Source: Cyclobacteriaceae bacterium
GTDB taxonomy: Bacteria > Bacteroidota > Bacteroidia > Cytophagales > Cyclobacteriaceae
Direction: 5' to 3'
Length of the DNA stretch: 64,000 nt
Assembly: GCA_028281285.1 (NCBI GenBank)
Contig: JANQKF010000015.1
Coordinates: forward strand, 1 to 64,000
Under the pieces are notes generated by a model that worked only from the letters and a program-made list of their open reading frames with translations, was not told the DNA's origin and did no database searches. The first letter of the stretch is position 1, and each line of letters starts with the position of its first letter. Position numbers and translations under genes: made by a program. Positions 56,658-64,000 of this stretch are shown in pieces.

Positions 56658-58355
56658 ATGAAGGTGAAGTCAATCTATTTTCTTTTTATCGTTGGTTTTA
56701 TCCTTACCGCCTGCAGCCCAGGAGAACGGGAAAGGGCTGAATCGCTACTTCTCTATAATGGCAAAGTGTGGACCGGGGACGAGCTCAATCCGTGGGCTAA
56801 GTGGGTCTATATCGAAAATGACAAAATTGTCCGTGTTGGTAATAATTCCAATTATCCATCAGCCTTAGAGACAATCGATTTGCAAGGAAGGCTAACCGTT
56901 CCGGGCTTTAATGATTCTCACGTACATTTTGCACAAGCTGGAGCATTATTGCTGGGGATCAACCTACTCGATGTGAGCGAAGACGAACTGTTCATTAAAC
57001 GAATAAAAGAGGCCACAGAGCGATTACCAAAGGGCAGTTGGATTACCCGAGGAGATTGGGGAGCTTATGAAGCATGGAATATGGGTTCAGAAGGTGGTGA
57101 TACACGAAAAGCAGAATGGCAACCTCATAGAAATCTAATTGATGATATTACATCAGATCATCCAGTCCTTGTCGCTCGATATGATCGCTATGAAGGAATG
57201 GCTAACCAATTAGCTCTGGATATTCTGGGAATAGAATCAGAAACAGGAATACTCCAGGGTGATGATTTATGGGATGCGCTTAAACAGGTTCCCGAAAGTT
57301 CGTTTGAGCGTAAGTTGGCCGAAGCAAAAAGGGCTCTTGCTGAATGTGCAAAATGGGGCGTTACTACAGTTCAAGACATGTCTCCGCTTGATCGTGTAGA
57401 TATTTATAATTATCTCCTGGAACGCGATTCATTAATCACAAGGATTAATTTTAGTCCCTCTCGTCTTAGTGAAAGGTTCAATATGATGAAAGATGGATGG
57501 GTCATTAACTGGGATGACAATCCGAGTCCAAGTGGGAATGACTTTATCACCTTTGGTACCATCAAAAGTCATATTGATGGCATTATGGGCGCCCGTACAG
57601 CCCGATTCTTTCAGCCGTATGCTGACAATGATGTGGAAAATGTAGGATGGAGAGGAGGCTGGAGAGAATTCTCAAGAGATTTACCTTCGTTCAAAAAGAT
57701 GCTAATTGAAGCGGATAGCGGGGGTATACAACTTCGTGTCCATGCAATTGGTGATGAAGCCAATTCCATACTGTTGGACGTCCTGGACACCTTGGATCTG
57801 GTGAATGGAAAAAAAGATCGAAGATTTCGTCTCGTACATGCTCAAGTAATTTCTGAACGGGATTTTGATCGATTTGCCGGAAGGAACATCATTGCGGAAG
57901 TCCAACCCTACCATGTCACGGATGATATGCGATGGATGGAAGAGCGAATCGGATACGAACGCTGCAAGGGTGCCTATGCCTTCAAAACACTCAAAGATAT
58001 AGGTTGTCAACTCTCCTTCGGATCAGATTGGCCAGGCACTAATGCGTCTTACTACCCTATCAACCCCTTATATGGCCTTTACGCAGCTGTTACACGACAA
58101 ACCGTGAATGGGGAGCCCGAATCAGGTTGGTTTCCAGAGCAAAAGATTAGCCTGGAGGAAGCACTTAAAGCGTATACTTGGGGTTCCGCGTTCTCAACCT
58201 TCGAAGAAGATGTCAAAGGTACCATAGCGCCCGGATTCCTTGCCGACATTGCCGTTCTTGATACTAATCTCTTTGAATCGGAACCATCCGATTGGCTGAA
58301 TGCTAAATTCGATTATACCATCATGGGTGGTAAGATTGTGTACAAAAGCGACTGA
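56658..58355 (+). CDS. Amidohydrolase family lipoprotein (YtcJ-like)
   Basis: Lipobox FILTACSPG; LTVPGFNDSHVHFAQAG; FGSDWPGTNASYYPINPLYGLYAAVTRQ. Confidence 0.92.
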   Translation: MKVKSIYFLFIVGFILTACSPGERERAESLLLYNGKVWTGDELNPWAKWVYIENDKIVRVGNNSNYPSALETIDLQGRLTVPGFNDSHVHFAQAGALLLGINLLDVSEDELFIKRIKEATERLPKGSWITRGDWGAYEAWNMGSEGGDTRKAEWQPHRNLIDDITSDHPVLVARYDRYEGMANQLALDILGIESETGILQGDDLWDALKQVPESSFERKLAEAKRALAECAKWGVTTVQDMSPLDRVDIYNYLLERDSLITRINFSPSRLSERFNMMKDGWVINWDDNPSPSGNDFITFGTIKSHIDGIMGARTARFFQPYADNDVENVGWRGGWREFSRDLPSFKKMLIEADSGGIQLRVHAIGDEANSILLDVLDTLDLVNGKKDRRFRLVHAQVISERDFDRFAGRNIIAEVQPYHVTDDMRWMEERIGYERCKGAYAFKTLKDIGCQLSFGSDWPGTNASYYPINPLYGLYAAVTRQTVNGEPESGWFPEQKISLEEALKAYTWGSAFSTFEEDVKGTIAPGFLADIAVLDTNLFESEPSDWLNAKFDYTIMGGKIVYKSD

Positions 58356-59489
58356 TCATTTATCCAGTTCGGCAAGTCTTGCTTTAATCCAACGTTTCAT
58401 AGGAGAGCCTCTCTCTTCAGCCACTTTTAGTGAACGTTCATATAGCATTATGGCCTGGTTCTTATTGCCCTGTTTTTGGTAGGCTTCACCTAAATAATTC
58501 AATACCATGATATGTCTAGGGTGAAACCCCTCCAGATAGGACAGAATTTCGATTGCCTTTTCGTACTGTCCTTGTCCGGTAAAAGACCTGGCAAAGGATG
58601 CCAACTCGACTGCTCTGGGTTTCACATCCATTCCATAGAGGTTTGACATCGTTTCTACTTTCTCCTTGACTCCCTGAAAGTCAGGACCCTCATAAAGGAG
58701 ATCCCAACCTTTCCATTCCCGGAAGGCAAATTGGAGCCCTCTAAAGATAGCCGGAGTCAGACCTGTAATATGATCTGTATCTTCCAGTTTTTCGAACAAA
58801 ATACCTTCTGCATTTTTAGGTAGTTCGGTTCGAAGTAGATCAAAGCCCTGTTCCGAATCTTTTTCATTGGCCAGGCTAAAGTAGAGTTTCTTGGATTTGA
58901 GTTTTTCAAAATCAGCGGCCAGTAATGCCTTCGGTATTGCCTCTTCATCATACCAATAACTACTCCCGATCTGGAGGTAAGCATCGAATTCATCGGGATC
59001 ATTTAATAATACATAGGTAGTGAATAGCCCACCAAGCGAATGACCAATAAGCACATTAAATTGGGCATTGATTCCCTGATCATGTGCTATAGACATTACC
59101 TCGGTTTTCAAAAATTTGAGAAATTTATCTGCCCCACCGAATCTCTCCTTTAATTCGCTATGTGGTGGAGTGAGATCTTTCGTCCGATCGTAGTCATAAT
59201 TATTTACTCCTATCACATTGACCTCAGGAATTACATTTGCACGCACCAAGTTGGAAATGATTCCCAGGGTCAGGCTCATATTTTCTCTACCATCCAACAG
59301 ATAAAGTGTCGGATACCTAAGGTTCAAACCTGTCTCGAAATTTGGGGAGTAAATTAATAGCTCCCGCTGTTCACCCAATACTTCGGAATCAACCTTCAAC
59401 GACTTGATTCTGGAATTTAAATACTCATTCTGTGAAAAAAGAGGAGATGTCAAAACCATAAGAATGACAACCAGGGGTCTGCTTTTCAT
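58356..59489 (-). CDS. Secreted alpha/beta hydrolase (esterase-like) with C-terminal TPR
   Basis: LIGHSLGGLFTTYVLLNDPDEFDAYLQIGSSYWYD; C-terminal LNYLGEAYQKQGNKNQAIMLYERSL. Confidence 0.9.
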   Translation of the reverse strand: MKSRPLVVILMVLTSPLFSQNEYLNSRIKSLKVDSEVLGEQRELLIYSPNFETGLNLRYPTLYLLDGRENMSLTLGIISNLVRANVIPEVNVIGVNNYDYDRTKDLTPPHSELKERFGGADKFLKFLKTEVMSIAHDQGINAQFNVLIGHSLGGLFTTYVLLNDPDEFDAYLQIGSSYWYDEEAIPKALLAADFEKLKSKKLYFSLANEKDSEQGFDLLRTELPKNAEGILFEKLEDTDHITGLTPAIFRGLQFAFREWKGWDLLYEGPDFQGVKEKVETMSNLYGMDVKPRAVELASFARSFTGQGQYEKAIEILSYLEGFHPRHIMVLNYLGEAYQKQGNKNQAIMLYERSLKVAEERGSPMKRWIKARLAELDK

Positions 59490-59529
59490 AGGAGTTTGTT
59501 TTAATCTGGAAGATCCTACATCGAATTGA

Positions 59530-62187
59530 TCACTCGTCTCTTAGCGAGTTCACCGGATTGCTATTAGCCACATTAAATGACTTAAAACTCACGGTCAAAA
59601 AGGCAATAACCGAAATCAGCAAACCTCCCATGACGAAGACTCCAGCACTGATAGAAGTCTGGTAGGCATAACCCTGCAACCATTGCTTCATCAAATAATA
59701 AGCCAGGGGAAAGGCAATTAGAATTGCAATGAATATTAATCGCGCATAATCCTTGGCAAGCAAAAAGACTACCTTGCTCACGGAAGCACCCAGCACCTTT
59801 CTAATACTAATCTCCTTCTTACTTTGCTCAGCCGTGAAGGAAACTAGTCCAAATAAACCAATACATGCCACAAAGATCGCCAGTCCGGCAAAGCCAATAA
59901 AAATAGAATTAAACTTTTCATCGGACTTGTATTGACGGTCAAAGAACTCATCCATAAAAAAGAAGTCAAACGGATTGTCTGGATAAACTTTGTCCCATAC
60001 TGACTCAATTTGCCTTACAACATCGGGGTAATCATTGGTGGATAGTTTGATCAAATTGAATCTACCCCTTCCATCATGATAGAAAAAGGCAATAGGGTCA
60101 AGATTGTCTCTTAATGAAGCCTGGTGATAGTCGTTTACCACGCCAATGATTTTGAATTCACGCCTTGTGTTAGGGTTAAGCTTTTCTGCTAAGGCAGCGT
60201 CCGGAGAGTCAAAACCCAGAAGTCTTATGGCACTTTCATTCAATATAACTGCAGCAGTATCCGTTAAAATTTCTTTTGAGAAATTCCTTCCTGCTAAAAA
60301 CTCAATATCAAAATTCACGAAGAAATTATCATCCGTGTGCACATTGTAAAGATTCTGTAAATCATCAGGAAATATGATTGAGGTATATCCGCTGATTCCG
60401 AAGTTTTCCCTTCCCGGAATATTGTTAGTTATCGCATGATTCAGCACTGCAGGAAGTTCAAGCAATTCATTTCTGAACCGTTGAGACCTTTGGTCAAGAT
60501 CATCACCCCCGCTGCCAGATGTAGCCCCTCTGACTACCAGGTTCTGCTCAGGGCTAAACCCTAAGTCCTGTGAACGCATAAATTGGAGCTGCTTCACCAC
60601 AATAAAGGTTCCAAGGATTAAAGTAATTGATGCGGTGAATTGAAAAACCACCAATACCTGTCGAAAACCGAGTTTACCTTTTCGTTTATAAAGATTCCCT
60701 CGTATCACGGTGATTGGTTTGAAAGAGGTAAGCACAAAGGCGGGATAAAGGCCCGAGATTGCCGTACCAGCAACAATGAGCAGGCTTAGACCAAGAATCA
60801 CAAGATTGGAGTACAGCAATGTTCTTTCAAGGCTTATCTCAATCGCACCATTAATGACAGGCACTAACAACGCGACAATGCCAGTTGCAATTAATACGGC
60901 CACGAAATTATAAAGGAATGCTTCGGCCAGAAATTGAATAATCAGCTGTGACTTACCTGCTCCAACTACTTTTCTGACCCCAACTTCTTTGGCTCTTTTG
61001 ACCGCCCTTGCCGTTGAAAGGTTAATAAAATTGACCCAAGCGATGATCAAGATTAAAGCAGCAATGGCAATCAGAAAATAGACGTTTTCAGCACCACCAT
61101 TCTCACCCATTTCCCAACTCAGTCCTTTCGAGTAAAGATGTATGTCCTCAATGGGTTGTAGAACTAGTTCCTGACGGATGTTGTTTTCGGCAAAGGACTC
61201 TGCCTTCTTCTCATCCAGATATTGACTAATCTTTGTTCTGAACACATTAATGTCAACATTTTCAGAAAGCCGAATGAAGGTGTAAAAGTCGTACCAGCCC
61301 CAATTGTTGACCCATTCATCGTAACCTTCCCATGACTTTAATGAGGTGATCATATCAAACTGCATATGGGAATTTTCAGGGAAGTCTTCAAAGACACCAG
61401 TGACTTTTGTGTCATCTCTACCACGCCATACAATGTTCTCTCCTATAGGGTTTTTGTTACCAAAATACCGCTTAGCAGTGCTTTCAGAAATTACAATTTG
61501 CCTGGGTTCAGACAACACATTTTTTGGATCACCATCGATCAGTTTAAAGCCAAACAATTCGAAAAAATTGGGATCAGCCAATACTGCCTTTTCCTCATTG
61601 AAGCGAATTTGTGAACCGTCTTCCTGTCTTACACTGTACACACCCCCACCAAAAGGCAGAATACGCATTGCGGCAACGATCTCCGGAAAGTCCTTAGCAA
61701 GATTGGGCCCAACTGCTGCGTAGATTGGGGCACTTTTCGTACGTAGTTCCCCTTTTGCATACATATCCATCACCACGCGATAGGTGTCTTTCGAGTATGG
61801 GTGAAAATTGTCATATGAAAATTCTTCGATGACATGGAGGGAAATCAATAGGCAGGCAGCAATTCCGACAATTAACCCAGAAAGGTTGATTGAACTGTAT
61901 ACCTTATTTCGGACGAAATTTCTAAAACTGACCTTTAAATAGTTCTTAAACATGGCAATTGAGTTTGTGTTGAATTGTTGTTTTCCAAAAGATGAGGGCC
62001 TGAAAAATCGGATGACATCCCAAATAAACCACCATTTGGCACGCCTCATTCCAAGTTCCTGGTAGCGATAATAAAATGCCTCCAATAGGTCTCCCTGAAT
62101 CTCATCAATCAAATGATGAGCGCAGTACCACTCGAGAAATCGATTGGCCCATTTAGGCGGGGAATCCGATTTTGGAGCGTTTTGCAT
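59530..62187 (-). CDS. ABC transporter permease (MacB/FtsX type)
   Basis: VNFINLSTARAVKRAKEVGVRKVVGA and EQSKKEISIRKVLGASVSKVV; start overlaps the PadR stop (TAATG). Confidence 0.93.
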   Translation of the reverse strand: MQNAPKSDSPPKWANRFLEWYCAHHLIDEIQGDLLEAFYYRYQELGMRRAKWWFIWDVIRFFRPSSFGKQQFNTNSIAMFKNYLKVSFRNFVRNKVYSSINLSGLIVGIAACLLISLHVIEEFSYDNFHPYSKDTYRVVMDMYAKGELRTKSAPIYAAVGPNLAKDFPEIVAAMRILPFGGGVYSVRQEDGSQIRFNEEKAVLADPNFFELFGFKLIDGDPKNVLSEPRQIVISESTAKRYFGNKNPIGENIVWRGRDDTKVTGVFEDFPENSHMQFDMITSLKSWEGYDEWVNNWGWYDFYTFIRLSENVDINVFRTKISQYLDEKKAESFAENNIRQELVLQPIEDIHLYSKGLSWEMGENGGAENVYFLIAIAALILIIAWVNFINLSTARAVKRAKEVGVRKVVGAGKSQLIIQFLAEAFLYNFVAVLIATGIVALLVPVINGAIEISLERTLLYSNLVILGLSLLIVAGTAISGLYPAFVLTSFKPITVIRGNLYKRKGKLGFRQVLVVFQFTASITLILGTFIVVKQLQFMRSQDLGFSPEQNLVVRGATSGSGGDDLDQRSQRFRNELLELPAVLNHAITNNIPGRENFGISGYTSIIFPDDLQNLYNVHTDDNFFVNFDIEFLAGRNFSKEILTDTAAVILNESAIRLLGFDSPDAALAEKLNPNTRREFKIIGVVNDYHQASLRDNLDPIAFFYHDGRGRFNLIKLSTNDYPDVVRQIESVWDKVYPDNPFDFFFMDEFFDRQYKSDEKFNSIFIGFAGLAIFVACIGLFGLVSFTAEQSKKEISIRKVLGASVSKVVFLLAKDYARLIFIAILIAFPLAYYLMKQWLQGYAYQTSISAGVFVMGGLLISVIAFLTVSFKSFNVANSNPVNSLRDE

Positions 62188-62513
62188 TAGTGCGAAAAAT
62201 TAAGTTTGGGCATCATATTCCAGAGCTTCATTCTATTTTCCTGAATTTCCTCCAGGGTCTTCAGTCCTAATTTTGTTACACTGAAAATCCGTTTCCTTCT
62301 TCCTCCTCTCTCAGCAGTCGAACCACCCATTTTCGATTTAATAAATCCTTTCTTTTCCAATCGCTTCAAGACAGTATGAACTGCAGAGATCGAAATTCGT
62401 GATCCCATAGTCTTATAATATTGTTCTGAAACAGTATAACCATAAGCCTCATCCGGCATTACGGCCACGATCAAAAGCACTGTTTCTTCCAGGTTACCTA
62501 AATTCTGACTCAT
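62187..62513 (-). CDS. PadR family transcriptional regulator
   Basis: LIVAVMPDEAYGYTVSEQYYKTMGSRISISAVHTVLKRLEKKGFI. Confidence 0.92.
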   Translation of the reverse strand: MSQNLGNLEETVLLIVAVMPDEAYGYTVSEQYYKTMGSRISISAVHTVLKRLEKKGFIKSKMGGSTAERGGRRKRIFSVTKLGLKTLEEIQENRMKLWNMMPKLNFSH

Positions 62514-62515
62514 AT

Positions 62516-62534
62516 TTCTACAACTATTGTAGAA
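62516..62534. promoter_or_regulatory. Operator-like palindrome TTCTACAACTATTGTAGAA, copy 1
   Basis: 8-bp half sites, immediately upstream of the PadR start. Confidence 0.8.
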
Positions 62535-62558
62535 CAAATATAAAAATCAACGTGACAT

Positions 62559-62577
62559 TTCTACAACTATTGTAGAA
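62559..62577. promoter_or_regulatory. Operator-like palindrome TTCTACAACTATTGTAGAA, copy 2
   Basis: Identical 19-mer, 43 bp start-to-start from copy 1. Confidence 0.8.
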
Positions 62578-62718
62578 CTAATAGATGCTGCCCATTCTTA
62601 AAAAGTTGTATATCCGGAAATATTTTTTCGTTCACACCTCAATTTCAATCAAAGTGGGCCATGAAATTTTGATTCGTTGAATTGAATTTGCTTTATTGTC
62701 ATATCGTAAATAAACGAT

Positions 62719-63204
62719 ATGAAAAAAGTAGAGATTCTTCCCTATTCGACAGAACTTGGAGAGCATTTCAAGTCAATTAGTTATGAATGGCTCGACCGAT
62801 ATTTTGGCATTGATGATGTAGACCGAGAAGTCCTTGAAAATCATAAAGCCAATATCATCGACAAAGGCGGTCGCATTCTTTTCGCTAAAGTGGATGATGA
62901 AATAGTTGGAACATGTGCATTAATTAAGCATGAAAAGGGCATTTATGAATTGGCCAAAATGGGGGTAAGAGAAGCGCATCAAGGACAAAAAATCGGAGAA
63001 ACCCTGGCCAAAGCGGTCATCGAAGAAGCTCGTGGTCTGAATGCCAATTATGTAGTGCTGGAATCAAGTGAGAAACTGGAAGTGGCTTTAAAATTATATG
63101 AAAAGCTAGGGTTTAAAGAAGACAAACACCTAATTAAGGAACCCTTTTCCAGATGCAATGTGCAACTGATGTTAAAACTAAATGAGAATGAAGCAGGAAA
63201 TTAG
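62719..63204 (+). CDS. GNAT family N-acetyltransferase
   Basis: ELAKMGVREAHQGQKIGETLAKAVIEEARGLNANYVVLESS. Confidence 0.92.
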   Translation: MKKVEILPYSTELGEHFKSISYEWLDRYFGIDDVDREVLENHKANIIDKGGRILFAKVDDEIVGTCALIKHEKGIYELAKMGVREAHQGQKIGETLAKAVIEEARGLNANYVVLESSEKLEVALKLYEKLGFKEDKHLIKEPFSRCNVQLMLKLNENEAGN

Positions 63205-63715
63205 ATGGTTCGACCGAAAGTTTGAATTTGATCATTTGAAAGGAACTTACCCTTCCATTTATGAACGACTCTCAGGTTTGCTGATTCGACTGGAACATAA
63301 ATTAGAATCAATCCCTGTGGAACACCTTCACATCCAACCAGATGGAAAATGGTCTATCAAGGAACATATTGGTCATCTCATTGATCTGGAAAAGCTATGG
63401 AGCGCGCGAATGAAAGATTTCGTTGATGGTGCCAAAGTTTTATCTCCTGCTGACCTTGAAAACAGAAAGACACATGAAGCCAATCATAATAAGGTTTCCT
63501 TGGAAGACCTTATCGATAGACTTGGGGCGGAACGAGAATTGTTTTTGTCCTATTGCAAAGAATTAGCATCCGTAGCCGAATTAAAAACTTCGCTTCATCC
63601 TCGCTTAATGCAACCAATGCGTGTAATCGATTTGGCCTATTTCGTAGCAGAGCATGATGATCATCACCTGGCGGCAATAACGGAGATCAACACAAACCTT
63701 TTGGGTCAATTTTGA
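63182..63715 (+). CDS. DinB family protein
   Basis: KWSIKEHIGHLIDLEKLWSARMKDF; AEHDDHHLAAITEI. Confidence 0.88.
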   Translation: MRMKQEIRWFDRKFEFDHLKGTYPSIYERLSGLLIRLEHKLESIPVEHLHIQPDGKWSIKEHIGHLIDLEKLWSARMKDFVDGAKVLSPADLENRKTHEANHNKVSLEDLIDRLGAERELFLSYCKELASVAELKTSLHPRLMQPMRVIDLAYFVAEHDDHHLAAITEINTNLLGQF

Positions 63716-63769
63716 TATTTTAGAGGAACGGCCCTAAGATTTTGGGCAACATTGTCTAAAAACTCAGGT

Positions 63770-64000
63770 TTGTCACTTCAGATTCTGTTCTTATTCGGAT
63801 TTTTTCAAGGTGTAATCCTTGCCCTGGCCTTGATGGCAAAAAGTAAAAAATCAAAGGCCAATAGAATTCTGGCAATACTGATCCTATTACTTTCAATACA
63901 ACTCGGTCTTACATCTGAGAGCAAAGGAATCGTGGCCAACTATCCGGATCTAAGAGGACTTGCATGGACACTACCCTATCTTTTTGCTCCCTTGACGTTT
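63770..64000 (+). CDS. N-terminal membrane part of a probable AraC-type regulator, truncated by the window edge
   Basis: Frame open to the window end with no ATG; TTG start at 63770 (or 63752): SLQILFLFGFFQGVILALALMAKSKKSKANRILAILILLLS, resembling the TM domain of the 28372-29538 gene. Confidence 0.6.
   Translation, partial: MSLQILFLFGFFQGVILALALMAKSKKSKANRILAILILLLSIQLGLTSESKGIVANYPDLRGLAWTLPYLFAPLTF

Noticed and set aside
1-64000. tRNA/rRNA genes, insertion sequences, prophage or defence systems
   Set aside because: No tRNA-like cloverleaf, rRNA, transposase, integrase or recognisable defence genes seen by eye in the intergenic regions or ORFs; a tRNAscan/Infernal run would be needed to be certain.

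Overview
The window is 64 kb of a Bacteroidota chromosome, probably Cytophagales-like. Evidence for this is TAnnTTTG-type promoters, a T9SS sorting domain, a DUF4295/bL38 gene and PadR-FtsX permease modules. It is mostly housekeeping and envelope genes; I saw no transposase, CRISPR array or tRNA. It starts inside a minus-strand tmRNA gene (tag GERQYALAA), which the ORF track misses. Main points of interest: (1) dnaX is split at an A10 run, the downstream half is open in the -1 frame, and a 9-bp hairpin lies 10 nt further on, suggesting programmed gamma/tau production. (2) An ~11 kb gene encodes a T9SS-exported protein with about 27 Cys-paired Ig/HYR-like repeats, higher-order repeat structure, twin inserted domains and a C-terminal triple domain joined by poly-Asp linkers. 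(3) A conserved 18-bp imperfect palindrome lies 59-94 bp upstream of three minus-strand genes or operons of unknown function, next to a TPR histidine kinase / LuxR response regulator pair; this may be an undescribed regulon. (4) An intrinsic-terminator-like hairpin sits inside a signal-peptide coding sequence just downstream of rpmB. (5) Other signals include twin PadR operators, several perfect inverted repeats near start codons, and four convergent gene pairs with overlapping or abutting stop codons.
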